Assembly (NCBI RefSeq): GCF_030067815.1
Contig: NZ_CP125968.1
Location: forward strand, 124,001-188,000
From: Sporosarcina thermotolerans
GTDB lineage: Bacteria; Bacillota; Bacilli; Bacillales_A; Planococcaceae
Reading direction: 5' to 3'
Length of the DNA stretch: 64,000 nt
Shown: positions 47,830 to 57,884 of the stretch, piece by piece
Position numbering within the stretch: position 1 is the first letter of the stretch
Layout: every line of letters starts with the position of its first letter
Program-made: the position numbers and the translations under genes
Notes under the pieces: generated by a model
What the model was told of the DNA's origin: nothing
What the model saw: only the letters and a program-made list of their open reading frames with translations
Databases searched by the model: none

Positions 47830-48381
47830 ATGCAAAATATACAACCAAGCGCACAATCTGCAACACGCGCAAGAACATTTGACTTGGTGCTTACCGCCAT
47901 ACTATCTACACTCGTCCTTATTTCAACGATGTTCATCAACATCAAACTTCCAATCGGCCAAGGTGGCTTGATCCATTTAGGGACAGGTGCGCTTTTTATC
48001 GTTGCCATTCTATTCGGTCCGAAAAAGGGAGCGTTAGCAGGAGCTATCGGGATGGGCTTATTCGATATCTTTGGCGGCTGGATCATTTGGGCACCGACGA
48101 CCATCGTCGCCCGTGCCCTGCAAGGCTATATCGTCGGGAAGATCGCTTGGTCGAACGGTCACCGGGGAGATAGCGTCAAACTTAACATTTTGGCAGCAGT
48201 TGCCTCGACACCTGTCATGCTGGCGGTTTACTATATCGGGCAAGGAATTATGTATAACAACTGGGTGGCGCCACTCGCATCCATCCCGGGCGACCTTATT
48301 CAAAGCGTTGTTGGTTTGCTAATTGCCATTCCACTTTGCCTCGCTTTGAAAAAAACACCATTCTTCCGAAAGAATTTTTAA
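47830..48381 (+). CDS. ECF transporter S component, probably for vitamin B6
   Basis: A 183-residue membrane protein with about five or six TM helices (FDLVLTAILSTLVLISTMFI, LIHLGTGALFIVAILFGPKKGALAGAIGMGLFD). It lacks ATPase domains and would use shared EcfA/EcfT units. S components bind vitamins; its pairing with pyridoxamine kinase suggests pyridoxine or pyridoxal. Start ATG with GAGGAGG further upstream than usual (about 14 bp). Confidence 0.82.
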   Translation: MQNIQPSAQSATRARTFDLVLTAILSTLVLISTMFINIKLPIGQGGLIHLGTGALFIVAILFGPKKGALAGAIGMGLFDIFGGWIIWAPTTIVARALQGYIVGKIAWSNGHRGDSVKLNILAAVASTPVMLAVYYIGQGIMYNNWVAPLASIPGDLIQSVVGLLIAIPLCLALKKTPFFRKNF

Positions 48382-48462
48382 TAGATACATTCAACTAAAA
48401 AGCAGTGAAGAAAGGTTCTGTCCTATCTTTAACGGGTTCGGTTGATGGGGAGAAAACAATAA

Positions 48463-48514
48463 AAAACACAGCGTTCGGGGACAATTCGCATATGAATTGG
48501 TGTCCCTGTTTTTC
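48463..48514 (+). terminator. Large hairpin with CATATG loop, terminator-like
   Basis: GGGACAATTC/GAATTGGTGTCCC around GCATAT, with AACA...TGTT extension and a TTTTT run. The loop GCATATGAATT is shared with the hairpin at 62702-62738. The remaining 490 bp between the ECF and next gene shows no convincing ORF. Confidence 0.6.
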
Positions 48515-48870
48515 TTGTTGCTTCAACATTTAGATGCTTTATATTGATGAATTGGTACCACAATTGGCACAGGAATTAGCAACAGCGCATAAATTTATGT
48601 GCCTTTGTTAATTCCGTTGTTAAAACACTTGCTAATTGGATATTGGAAAGAAAAATATAGAAGGAAGATGAGAAATCTATGCTGAAATATACTAAAGATT
48701 GTGAAATAATGTTCTTCAACTAACGGAGCAGATTGTTGAACAATTTTTAAAAATATATTGGGTATGTTAAAATCAAAATGGAATTACTATAAGTTATATT
48801 TGGTTAAGAACTATGCAAATGTAGTTTAAGAAATGACAGCCATACTGAATCTAGGCAAAGGAGGTGCAAT

Positions 48871-49323
48871 ATGACAGAAGAAATTTTTCTTGTTCTGAAT
48901 TTGGTTCTTGCATTTTATAATGTTGGGACTATTTGGGCCCACGAAGTAGACATTTTCAGGACTTGGAAGCAGCTTGTTGATCCCAAAACATTTCACATTG
49001 TGCAGGGTGTCCATTGGAAAAAACTCGCATACTGGGTTTTCATTCCAGTTGGACTTGGGTTTGTTGGTTCAATAGTTTTATTTTGGTATCGTCCTGAGAG
49101 TATTCAGGTAGGGCAAGTTTGGGTTGCTTTTGTTTTTCAATTTATCTCACATTTCCTTACTGCAATTCTATGGGGACAGTGGCAAGCAAAGCTATCAAAA
49201 GATACACTGGGAAGTGCAAGCCCTTATCTTGATAAAATTCTGAAAACACATTGGATTAGAACACTCTTAATAAATGCATATGGTTTTATGCTTCTTTATA
49301 TGGTTTTCCAAATTTTATCATAG
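48871..49323 (+). CDS. Integral membrane protein of unknown function
   Basis: A 150-residue protein with about four TM helices (LVLNLVLAFYNVGTIWAHEVDI, LAYWVFIPVGLGFVGSIVLFW, VAFVFQFISHFLTAILWGQW, LLINAYGFMLLYMVFQIL). Good GGAGG site 7 bp before ATG. Not recognised. Stands alone; no partners. Confidence 0.75.
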   Translation: MTEEIFLVLNLVLAFYNVGTIWAHEVDIFRTWKQLVDPKTFHIVQGVHWKKLAYWVFIPVGLGFVGSIVLFWYRPESIQVGQVWVAFVFQFISHFLTAILWGQWQAKLSKDTLGSASPYLDKILKTHWIRTLLINAYGFMLLYMVFQILS

Positions 49324-49486
49324 TATCATATGACGAAAAGCTCGTAACGGCTAGGAAAATAGAAGGAATAGTAGATAATTTTAAATGAGATACTACCCGT
49401 TATTACAATTAGCTAATAGATTCCTTCTCTGTTATTCCATAAAAGGGCGCTTTAGTTCAATAAGGATAGTAAAATATTTCGCAAAA

Positions 49487-49512
49487 AAACGCTTAGATTT
49501 GAGCGTTTTTAC
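49487..49512. terminator. Small hairpin terminator
   Basis: AAACGCT/AGCGTTT with flanking A and T runs. The other bases of the 317-bp gap 49324-49640 show no gene. Confidence 0.6.
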
Positions 49513-49640
49513 TTGTTTTTTATATAGCTATTTCACTGTTGAAATATATGCTGATTAAGCTGTTATTTACGTTGTTAATTGCACTTTTCTCCCCATCAAC
49601 CGAACCCGTTATCCTATCTTCGCTGCTTTTTTTGTTTAAC

Positions 49641-51072
49641 CTATACCCATTTCATTCTAAACTGATAAGGGGTCATCCCTGTCTCTTCTTTGAACCGCCG
49701 ACTAAAATAAGTGGAATGGGTGAAGCCCGCTGAACTTGACACTTCAGCAATCGATAAGTCAGTCTCTGTCAATAAACGCTTCGCTTCCTCTATCCGCATT
49801 TTTAACAATGCATCGCTGAACGTCTCCCCCACCTCCATTGCATACTTTCGGCTCAACGTACTTTTGTGTATCTTCAACTCATCCGCGCATGCCGCCAAAT
49901 TCCATGTCGCATCCCAATAATTTGCGGCAATCCGTTCCTGTACCTTGTCCACGAGGTTACCTTCCCGATGCGACTCATCAGCAGAAGTATGGAGCAGTTC
50001 CGAAATGAAACCGATGAACGATTGAACGATATGATACATGACCGGTTCACGGATGACCGTTTCAAATAGCGAATTGTAATCTATCTCCACTTTCTGCGAC
50101 TTCAATGATTTCGCGGTCATGTAGCGGCGAATCTGAGCAAGGATACTCGACAAACGGACACGAACCATTTCAGGATCTGGGAAAGGTGGCTCCAAGGTCA
50201 GGAAATCATTTTCCATCCAACTTCTGATCTCCCTAACTTGACGCTTTTCAAGCATTTCCACCCACTGCCGTTGCTCTAACGGTGAAAGAAACGGATCCAT
50301 ATCCCGCCAATGAAGGTCTTCATTCTCAATCGTCAAAATATCATAACCGTCGTAAAAAATCCGTTCATGAAAGCGGAGCATCTTTTTTATACAATTCTGG
50401 GTAACTTGCTCCATTTTCATTAGCGTATAAATAGATTGTTAAAAGGGTTTCCGACTGGCGTTTCCATTGGGCAAAAAACATTGAATACGCTTCCTGTAAA
50501 ACATGTACTTCCCCTTGTCGATGGATGACGAGGACGTAATCTGAAAACGGAAAGATGTCACAAGTGAGCGGAAAATCATGTTTTTTTAAATCGCGGACGA
50601 GATGTTCAAGTTCCCCTACACGCGATGGTGCGATTAAACTCAAAAGCACTTGGTTTTCTGGAATGGTTTCACCGATCAGCAGATTCTCGTACGTGAGAAT
50701 GCCTTCCTTCTGTCGGCCGGAGCTTTTGAACTGCTCCCTTTCATTCCGCCATCTGAAGCGGATTTGCTGGACTTGTTTGATGAGCCGATCAGGCTGGAAT
50801 GGTCGGAATAAAATATCCTCCGCCTTCAAAGAGAGTGCCTTATAAACCGTTTGAAATGTTCGTTCGGAAGAGATTCCAAGCCATACTGCTTGAGGCGGTA
50901 GTTCGAATTCCTCCGTCATGATGTAAGTCATATCGATAATATAGAGGTCAGCATCTATGGAATTATCTGCGGTTTCTGCAATTTCCACCTGGATATCGCT
51001 CCATTGGGATGTCAGTAGCCATTTCAGTCCTTGTGCTTCGAGTGCGTCTTTTACGAGGAGTCGAATTTTCAT
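49641..51072 (-). CDS. Response-regulator-like protein with AraC-type HTH (split by an A-run frameshift)
   Basis: About 476 residues if joined. The N-terminal receiver-like part (MKIRLLVKDALEAQGLKWLL; DADLYIIDMTYIM) carries an Asp at the phosphorylation-site position. A central linker follows, then the C-terminal AraC HTH pair (LAACADELKIHKSTLSRKYAMEVGETFSDALLKMRIEEAKRLL; SSAGFTHSTYFSRRFKEETGMTPYQF). The two frames overlap over 50365-50420; removing one A from AAAAAAG near 50395 gives PELYKKMLRFHERIFYDG. That A run could also be a programmed slip site. Divergent from hutG; may control it. No sensor kinase adjacent. Confidence 0.8.
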
Positions 51073-51156
51073 GCGATCACCTTTTTCGAATTGGATTTAT
51101 CTCTATCTAACTATATACTGATGGCAAGAAGTATTCATTCAGAAAGGGTGGATTTT

Positions 51157-52103
51157 GTGAATAAAGTCAATGAATCTATCTGGTCTGGTCGGGTTGACCA
51201 TACGGAGGACCGTTCAAGCTTCCGCTATCATCAAGTCGTTGAAATTGCGGATATTGAGAAAGTTTCGGCGGATGTACGATTATTGGATTCGAATGTGAAG
51301 AAGGCGTCCGGCGGAATAAAGGTCGTTTAGGCGCAGCCGTTGCCCCGAACGCATTACGAAGTGGACTTGCGCCTTTGCCTTGGCGATTCCCGGAGATTGC
51401 CCGCCTATTCGATGTCAGCAATATCGTCTGTGACGGTGAAGATTTAGAGTCCGCACAACAGCAATTAGGTGAAGCGGTGTCTGCGATTTTATTGAAAGGG
51501 TCAAAACCCATCATTTTAGGCGGTGGGCATGAGACGTTATACGGGCATTATTTAGGTGTCCGCGAATCGCTTGGTAACGAAGCGACTCTCGGCATCGTCA
51601 ATATCGATGCGCATTTTGACTTGCGACCTTATGATGAACAGCCTTCTTCCGGTACGATGTTCAGGCAGATTTTAGAACAAGACCCGAATGCACACTATTT
51701 CGTCGCTGGCATCCAGCGCTACGGCAATACGCAGGAGCTGTTTAATCGAGCGGATTTGTTAGGCGTAACTTATGTAATGGAAGATGAAATGATTCCCGGC
51801 CAACTCGAGGGTTTAATGGCTTCACTGGAAGATTTCATGAATGAACATGATGCGGTGATGCTCACTTTATGCACGGATGTCGTCAACGCCGCATTTGCAT
51901 CTGGAGTAAGTGCCACTTCACCATTTGGACTTGACCCGTCTACGGTGCGCTCCATTATTCGAAAAGTAGTGGAGCATGAAAAAACGCGTTCTTTCGACAT
52001 TTGTGAAGTGAATCCGGCTTTGGATGAAAACGGACGGACTGTGAAGTTGGGTGCATACTTTGTGAATGAAGCAATTGCGAGTTTTATGTCGAAATTAGGA
52101 TAA
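51157..52103 (+). CDS. hutG: Formimidoylglutamase (frameshifted)
   Basis: An arginase-family Mn enzyme of about 315 residues, last step of histidine breakdown (formiminoglutamate to glutamate and formamide). Metal motifs GGGHETLYGHY, NIDAHFDLRPY and LCTDVVNAAFASGVSA; FDICEVNP near the end. One G is missing near 51286; repair gives [38 protein letters not shown]. Start GTG 51157 after AAAGGGTGG. It stands 4.6 kb from hutUI, with B6 genes between. Confidence 0.94.
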
Positions 52104-52112
52104 AGCGATGAG

Positions 52113-52140
52113 GCCCGCCTACTATACAGGCGGGCATTAT
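52113..52140 (+). terminator. Hairpin after hutG
   Basis: Perfect stem GCCCGCCT/AGGCGGGC with a weak ATTATTT tail. Confidence 0.6.
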
Positions 52141-52156
52141 TTGGCTCGCGGAAAAG

Positions 52157-52282
52157 TTATCGGTTATTTCCCGGACGTTATCGATCATTTCCCGACATTT
52201 ATCGATCATTTGAGCGTACTTATCGTTTATTTCCCGACTTATATCGATCATTTCCCAAAGTTTATTGTCATTTCATGACCTT
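52157..52282. repeat. Array I: 21-bp repeats, core TTATCGATCATTTCCCG
   Basis: TTATCG/TATCG begins at 52157, 52178, 52199, 52220, 52240-41 and TTATTG at 52262; 21-bp period. Core is the reverse complement of array K at 57.2 kb. Confidence 0.85.
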
Positions 52283-52301
52283 CGACCCACACACAACACA
52301 C

Positions 52302-52340
52302 AAAAAAACGCCCCACCAGCCAACAAATGACCGTGGGGCA
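52302..52340 (-). terminator. Terminator of the moaA operon
   Basis: Stem GCCCCAC/GTGGGGC followed by GTTTTTTTG on the minus strand, 11 bp past moaA. Confidence 0.85.
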
Positions 52341-52350
52341 ATCCGAAAAA

Positions 52351-53361
52351 TCATCCACCAATATAACTCATATTAATCTTCTTGCGATTTTTCACGGTCT
52401 GTTCCGTACGCTCATCGGAATAGCGGTCAGCGCGTCCTTTCCAGACACCCGTTATGGCCTCAAGCAGTTCTTCATCGGACAAGCTGCTTCGGATTAATTC
52501 ACGTAAATCAAATCCGTTTGAAGCGAACAAGCAAGTGTACAATTTCCCATCTGAAGAAAGCCTTGCCCTTGTGCATGTCGAACAGAATGATTCCGAAACT
52601 GATGTGATGAAACCGACCTCTGCTCCGTTGTCCAAATAACGGTAACGCTTCGCAACTTCGCCGTAATACTCCTCTTCAGCAGGCTCCATTTCGTATTCCG
52701 CACGAAGCATTTGGTAAATTTCCTTCTTCGTCACGACTTTTTCGAAGCTCCAGCCATTGTCATTTCCGACGTCCATGAACTCGATGAAGCGCAACGTGAT
52801 ACCGCGTTCCTTGAAGTACGCCGCCATCGGAAGGATCTCGCTTTCATTTACCCCTTTTTGAACGACCATATTCATTTTAATCGTAAACCCTATTTCCTTT
52901 GCACGATCGATATTTTTGAGAATCAACTCCGGTTTAATTCCCCGGCCGTTCATTTTCCCGAAAAGTTCCGGATCCATCGCATCAAGACTCATGTTCAATC
53001 GGCGAAGTCCGGCGTCATACAAAGGTTGCGCATATTGGCCAAGGAGTACACCATTTGTTGTCAAACCGATGTCCTCGATGCCCTCGATTTTCATCAGTTT
53101 TTCAATCAAATCAGGAAGACCGCGCCGCATTAACGGCTCGCCCCCTGTCAGACGAAGTTTTTTTACACCAATGGATGCAAATAGACGTGCGAACCGTTCT
53201 AATTCTTCAAATGACAATAGCTCGTTTTTCGGCAAGAACACATAATCATCACCGAAAATCTCCTTCGGCATGCAGTACGTGCAACGGAAATTACAACGGT
53301 CAGTTACCGATATCCGCAAATCGCGGATCGGACGGCCTAATTTATCTACAATTGGTTCCAT
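52351..53361 (-). CDS. moaA: GTP 3',8-cyclase
   Basis: A 336-residue radical SAM enzyme, first step of molybdopterin synthesis. N-terminal [4Fe-4S] motif [18 protein letters not shown], and the C-terminal cluster [20 protein letters not shown]. The chain ends in GG (NMSYIGG), the double glycine essential for activity in MoaA. ATG 53361 (AAAGGAG 9 bp upstream) overlaps the mobA stop by one base. Last gene of moeA-mobB-moaE-moaD-mobA-moaA. Confidence 0.97.
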   Translation of the reverse strand: MEPIVDKLGRPIRDLRISVTDRCNFRCTYCMPKEIFGDDYVFLPKNELLSFEELERFARLFASIGVKKLRLTGGEPLMRRGLPDLIEKLMKIEGIEDIGLTTNGVLLGQYAQPLYDAGLRRLNMSLDAMDPELFGKMNGRGIKPELILKNIDRAKEIGFTIKMNMVVQKGVNESEILPMAAYFKERGITLRFIEFMDVGNDNGWSFEKVVTKKEIYQMLRAEYEMEPAEEEYYGEVAKRYRYLDNGAEVGFITSVSESFCSTCTRARLSSDGKLYTCLFASNGFDLRELIRSSLSDEELLEAITGVWKGRADRYSDERTEQTVKNRKKINMSYIGG

Positions 53362-53939
53362 TATCGACAACTCCTTTCCAAGACGTCTGGCGTGTTCGCA
53401 TTCATGAAAATCCGCTCTGCATCCCCTTCGGTCAGCAATACACCCTCAATCCACCGGACTCCATGTTTTTCCTGTACGTCCATGACCCGACGCCTTCCGT
53501 TTTCAAGTGCTTCCTGCAAATCAGGAAGGACTATTTTATCCCAAACCGACACAAGCGGATGATATTTCCCATCTAAAACAACTGCCGTCACACCAGAACT
53601 ATGGCACTCTAACAAGCGCTCAATTACATCCGCCGTCATGAACGGCATGTCACATGGCAAAACGATATATCGATCGGCTTTCACTTTTTTCATTCCCGAT
53701 AAAATCCCTGCAATCGGACCTTGCCCAGCAAACTCTTCAATGTCTGTTGTAACATGTAATTCTTTAGGAAAAAGTTCTACCAACTCCGGCCGCGTCACAA
53801 TGACGATTTCCTCGCATGAAGGCGATAAAGCGTCTACTGACAGTTCATAAAAATACCGGGCCCCCCATTCGGCAAATGCCTTCGGGGAACCGAACCGACT
53901 CGACAATCCACCGGCTAACACAATCCCCGCCGTTTTCAT
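53361..53939 (-). CDS. mobA: Molybdenum cofactor guanylyltransferase
   Basis: A 192-residue nucleotidyltransferase that adds GMP to Mo-molybdopterin. [19 protein letters not shown] (GTP binding), [12 protein letters not shown] and LPCDMPFM (Mg-binding Asp) are intact. ATG 53939 overlaps the moaD stop (TGATG). Its presence implies use of the MGD form of the cofactor, as in NarG-type enzymes. Confidence 0.95.
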   Translation of the reverse strand: MKTAGIVLAGGLSSRFGSPKAFAEWGARYFYELSVDALSPSCEEIVIVTRPELVELFPKELHVTTDIEEFAGQGPIAGILSGMKKVKADRYIVLPCDMPFMTADVIERLLECHSSGVTAVVLDGKYHPLVSVWDKIVLPDLQEALENGRRRVMDVQEKHGVRWIEGVLLTEGDAERIFMNANTPDVLERSCR

Positions 53940-54172
53940 CAGCCGCCGCTCACCGGAGGAATGAACGCACAAACATCACCCGATTGGATGACGTCATCTT
54001 TCAGCGCATACTCTTCATTCACCGCAACCTGTATAGTATCCGCCCCGAAGCCCGGGTATGTTTCCTCTGCCCAGTTCAGCAATTCAGCAACCGTCATCGA
54101 ATCGCGTTCAAGCGTCTCTTCCCCTTTTCCAGTCAACTCACGCAATCTTGCAAAATAATTCACTTTAATCAT
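53939..54172 (-). CDS. moaD: Molybdopterin synthase sulfur carrier subunit
   Basis: A 77-residue ubiquitin-fold protein with the C-terminal PPVSGG, which MoeB adenylates and which carries sulfur to MoaE. YFARLRELTGKGEETLE is the family start. ATG overlaps the moaE stop by four bases. Confidence 0.96.
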   Translation of the reverse strand: MIKVNYFARLRELTGKGEETLERDSMTVAELLNWAEETYPGFGADTIQVAVNEEYALKDDVIQSGDVCAFIPPVSGG

Positions 54173-54615
54173 TTTCGCTCAACCCCCTTTTCTGGATATT
54201 TCTTCTGTGCACCAATCCACTCTTCCCCATCTTCCCAAATTTCCTTTTTCCAGATGGGCACCACTTCTTTTATCCGATCAATCGCATATTCATTCGCTTC
54301 GTAAGCCGCTTTCCGATGTGGAGAAGAGACGGCGATGACGACAGCGATATCCGAAATTTGCAGTTCACCGATTCGATGCGCAATCGCAACGCGAACACCA
54401 GGCCAGCGTTCTTCCATTTCCGCTCCGATTTCCGCCATTTTCTTTTCCGCCATCGGGATATAGGCTTCATACGACAAGTAAAGCGTCTTCACGCCATGAG
54501 TAAATTCCCTCACATTGCCCGTAAATACCGTAACAGCGCCTGCCGATGGATGCAGCACATAGTCCATGTATTTCTGAACGTCTATCGGTGTTTCCACAAT
54601 TTCAAAAGGCTTCAT
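54169..54615 (-). CDS. moaE: Molybdopterin synthase catalytic subunit
   Basis: A 148-residue protein forming a heterotetramer with MoaD. Seen: AGAVTVFTGNVREFTHG, LYLSYEAYIPMAEKKM, the active Lys in SSPHRKAAYEANEYAID and VPIWKKEIWEDGEEWIG. ATG 54615 with GGGAG; overlaps mobB by 14 bp. Confidence 0.96.
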   Translation of the reverse strand: MKPFEIVETPIDVQKYMDYVLHPSAGAVTVFTGNVREFTHGVKTLYLSYEAYIPMAEKKMAEIGAEMEERWPGVRVAIAHRIGELQISDIAVVIAVSSPHRKAAYEANEYAIDRIKEVVPIWKKEIWEDGEEWIGAQKKYPEKGVERK

Positions 54616-55123
54616 TTCCATCTCCCTCTCCAATCCATTCCAAAAACCATTTATCGATAAGCTCCGTTTGCTCACGCGAATGAATATGGGCGGTATCCGT
54701 CTCAATTTCTGGACACCCGATAACAAGCTGTTTGCCTTGCAACTTCCGAAGTGAAACCCAATCCTCTTCAGCGCGAAGCAGCACCACTTTATCTCCAAAC
54801 TCACTCTTATATCCTTCTATTAATAAAACATCCGGTTTTCTGAACGAAACCATCCGTTTCAACGTTTCAAAATCTGGTTCTTCATTCCAAATGAGCTGCA
54901 CTGCGCCGCCACCCGCCACAAGTGTAGCATCCGCCCCGTCAGCTAAAAACGTCATCGTGTCCGTTCCGGCGTCAGGCATTTCCGGCTTTCCGCCGTGCCC
55001 ATGATGCTTCAGCACAGCAACCGACAAACCTTTTTCCTTCAATAAACGAACCCATCTCGCAACAAGAGTCGTTTTGCCGCTATTTTTATAGCCGACAACA
55101 TGCAGCGTTTTCACACTGTCCAC
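54602..55123 (-). CDS. mobB: Molybdopterin-guanine dinucleotide synthesis protein B
   Basis: A 173-residue P-loop GTPase (Walker A GYKNSGKTTL) that assists MobA. LKHHGHGG and LLIEGYKSE are family motifs. GTG 55123 is used (AAGGTG 7 bp upstream); overlaps moeA end by 13 bp. Confidence 0.93.
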   Translation of the reverse strand: MDSVKTLHVVGYKNSGKTTLVARWVRLLKEKGLSVAVLKHHGHGGKPEMPDAGTDTMTFLADGADATLVAGGGAVQLIWNEEPDFETLKRMVSFRKPDVLLIEGYKSEFGDKVVLLRAEEDWVSLRKLQGKQLVIGCPEIETDTAHIHSREQTELIDKWFLEWIGEGDGNEAF

Positions 55124-56366
55124 TCACTGACACCTTGCTCGCTGCCCAAGAGCAAAATATCCACAGCATCACCTGTTGCATATCCCCGCGTTCCGCTCGG
55201 TAGGACGATTAGGCAATTCCCTCTTGCAATCGAAGAGACAGCATTTGATTTATTAAAACCTGCAGGCACTGCTTGAATGCCTGATTCGGTAAATGTCCAA
55301 GTTGCCCGTATGAACCGCGTAAACGGATTCGGCTTCGTGAAGTCCTCTCCCAATTTCGCTCTCATCCTTGGCATATACGGGGCAGTTCCACCCATTATCG
55401 CAAGGATAGCGGGCCTTACTAACAATTCAAACCCAGTGAAGCAAGCGGATGGATTGCCGGATAATCCGAACAGAAATTTATTCCCAAGTACCGCGACTGT
55501 CGTTACACTGCCTGGGCGCATTGCGACTTTATTGAATAAAACTTTGGCACCAAGCCGCTCGTAAATCGCCGGCAAATAATCATAATCCCCGACAGATACA
55601 CCGCCCGTCGTTATGAGGAAATCAGTCTCAGCAATTGCCTGCTTGACAATCGATGTGCAAGCGTCAAGATCATCCACTGCCATTCCGTATGAACGATAGG
55701 AAATCCCCATCCGATTGAGCTGACCTTTGATCATCGGACCGTTGGAATTCCGGATCTTACCCGGCACAAGCTCGTCACCCACTTCAAGTAACTCTGTACC
55801 AGTTGATAGAATTCCAGCGACCGGACGTTTTGCCACTTTCACTTGCGCGTAGCCGAATGTGGCCAACAAGGCAATTGTTCCCGGATGGATAAGTGAACCC
55901 GCTTCAATCAGGAGCTCGCCCTCTTTGGCATCCTCGCCTTTATAGGATATATTCTCGCCATCTTCAAACGGCTTTCTTAATGTAAATCCGCCTTCTGTTT
56001 CGCTCGACTGCTCCAACATGACGACTGCATCCGCATTTCCCGGAATTTGCGCACCCGTCATGATTCGATATGCTTCCTTTTCACCGATCGGCTTGTCTCC
56101 GAGATAACCGGCGCCGATTTCACCAATGACTGAAAAAGGGATCCGGTTATTGCCAGATGCTCCTTTCGAATCAAGCGACCGGATTGCGAATCCGTCATAA
56201 GGTGATCGGTCAAAGGAGGTACATCGTGTCTAGCGATGATTGGTTCAGCTAACACTCTTCCGTACGATTGCTCAAGGTCGATAATCTCTGTACCTATCGG
56301 TTTTACATGCTCCATTACAAGCCCGACAGCTTCAGCGACCGGGATCGGTTTTCTTATTTCCACCAT
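55111..56366 (-). CDS. moeA: Molybdopterin molybdenumtransferase (frameshifted)
   Basis: About 418 residues; inserts molybdate into adenylated molybdopterin. Blocks: start [73 protein letters not shown]. One T is missing near 56212; repair gives [19 protein letters not shown] 56366 with GGAGAGG. First gene of the minus-strand Moco operon, divergent from moaC by 61 bp. Confidence 0.95.
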
Positions 56367-56427
56367 TCTGAATCCTCTCCTATCTTCTGCTATACTAAGG
56401 GTACTATTTTTGAGGGGAATGAATCCA

Positions 56428-56925
56428 ATGTCTGAACTGACACATTTTAACGAACAAGGACGAGCCAAAATGGTCGACGTCTCCGACAAAGCTGTTACAA
56501 CACGAACAGCCATTGCCGCTTCATCTATTATTGTAAATGAACTAATCCACTCTCAAATTACAGAGGGGACGAATAAAAAAGGTGATGTTTTTGCTGTCGC
56601 CCAAGTTGCTGCAGTCATGGCAGCGAAAAACACATCGTCTATCATTCCGATGTGCCATCCGCTCGCTCTTACCGGTGTTGATGTCCGCTTCGAATGGAAG
56701 ATCGATGAATCAACCAGCCATTATGAGGTGCTCATCCAAGCCGAAGTGAAGACAAAAGGCTTAACCGGAGTCGAAATGGAAGCCCTCACCGCCGCGTCTG
56801 CTGCTGCGCTTACGATTTACGATATGTGTAAGGCTGCCGGAAAAGAGATGGTTATTGGACCAACGATGCTGCTGCGAAAAACTGGCGGGAAAAATGGCGA
56901 TTTCGAGCGAGCTACGTTGGAATGA
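56428..56925 (+). CDS. moaC: Cyclic pyranopterin monophosphate synthase
   Basis: A 165-residue enzyme acting after Moa[39 protein letters not shown] and [27 protein letters not shown] are intact. ATG 56428 with GAGGGG 10 bp upstream. The only plus-strand gene of the cluster; arrays J and K follow it. Confidence 0.97.
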   Translation: MSELTHFNEQGRAKMVDVSDKAVTTRTAIAASSIIVNELIHSQITEGTNKKGDVFAVAQVAAVMAAKNTSSIIPMCHPLALTGVDVRFEWKIDESTSHYEVLIQAEVKTKGLTGVEMEALTAASAAALTIYDMCKAAGKEMVIGPTMLLRKTGGKNGDFERATLE

Positions 56926-56944
56926 GAAGTTTTTGATGGTGAAT

Positions 56945-57125
56945 GAGAACTCTTTAGCCGTTAATGAGAACTCTGCGGCGATAAACGAGAACTCTTTAAC
57001 CATTAATGAGAACTCTACGGCGATAAACGAGAACTCTTGCACCGTTAACGAGAACTCTTCAACGAAGAACGAGAACTCTTACACCGTAAATGAGAACTTT
57101 ATAGCGATAAAGGAGAACTCTCGCT
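56945..57125. repeat. Array J: 21-bp repeats, core GAGAACTCTTTA
   Basis: GAGAACTC or GAGAACTT begins at 56945, 56966, 56987, 57008, 57029, 57050, 57071, 57092 and 57113: nine units at exactly 21 bp. Spacers alternate around CGTTAAT and CGATAAAC. In one frame it reads as NENSxxx heptads, but no ribosome site supports a gene. The core is the reverse complement of array E. Confidence 0.9.
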
Positions 57126-57191
57126 GCACTGAAAGGAGAATCATAAATTCTTCCGTCGGCGCGGCGATTTTTCATGGGTGAAAAGTCACGA

Positions 57192-57330
57192 AACGACGAT
57201 AACTTTCGGAAAGTGACCGATATAATTGCGAAAGTGACCGATAACTTCCCGGAAGTGACCGATATATTTGTGACAATGACCGATAACTCTCCGCAAGTGA
57301 CCGATAACATTCTCAAAGTGCGCCTTTCGC
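57192..57330. repeat. Array K: 21-bp repeats, core AAGTGACCGATAA
   Basis: GTGACCG (or one-base variants) begins at 57213, 57234, 57255, 57276 and 57297, with a partial unit at each end; exact 21-bp period. The core is the reverse complement of array I. Confidence 0.9.
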
Positions 57331-57354
57331 CAAACTCACTATTAGAATCACCGA

Positions 57355-57870
57355 CTACCCCTTCCGATGCTTCGTCAATTCGTGCACGATATGATGAAGC
57401 TCCGGAAGGATCAGTTTTTCCATCGCCAACTTCACCGCTTTCGATGAACCCGGCAATGCAAATAACGCCTTTTCATCAATCGTCCCCGCAGTTGCGCGGC
57501 TTAATAGCGCTTTTGATCCGACGTCTTCTGTATAACTTAAAAACCTAAACAATTCACCAAAACCATCAATTGTCTTCGTGAAATAGGGAGTCACTGTTTC
57601 AATGGTCACATCGCGAAATCCGATTCCGGAGCCACCGGTTATGATGATTGCTTCAACAGCTTCATTACGAAGCCATTCTTCGACATTGCGAGAAATCTCC
57701 GTTGGCTCGTCTGTACAGATTCGGTAATCAGCGATATGATGGCCTGCTCCTTCTGCCGTCTGAATAATTGTTCCACCGCTTTTATCCGTTTCTTTATTCC
57801 GAGTATCGCTCACCGTTAAGACGCAGATGGATATTTCATTTTTCTTTTCCAATTCCGATGGTTGAGACAA
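57355..57870 (-). CDS. moaB: MoaB/Mog-family molybdenum cofactor protein
   Basis: A 171-residue protein that adenylates molybdopterin. ICVLTVSDTRNKETDKSG, ITGGSGIGFRDVTIE (usually GGTG), and FALPGSSKAVKLAME are typical. TTG 57870 with GGGGGAGAG. Lies 15 bp downstream of moeB on the same strand. Confidence 0.93.
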   Translation of the reverse strand: MSQPSELEKKNEISICVLTVSDTRNKETDKSGGTIIQTAEGAGHHIADYRICTDEPTEISRNVEEWLRNEAVEAIIITGGSGIGFRDVTIETVTPYFTKTIDGFGELFRFLSYTEDVGSKALLSRATAGTIDEKALFALPGSSKAVKLAMEKLILPELHHIVHELTKHRKG

Positions 57871-57884
57871 TCCATTCTCTCCCC

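Noticed and set aside
56855..57181. 108-residue ORF with NENS repeats, resembling a repeat protein
   Set aside because: It runs from the end of moaC through array J in another frame; no start signal, and it is explained by the 21-bp DNA repeat.
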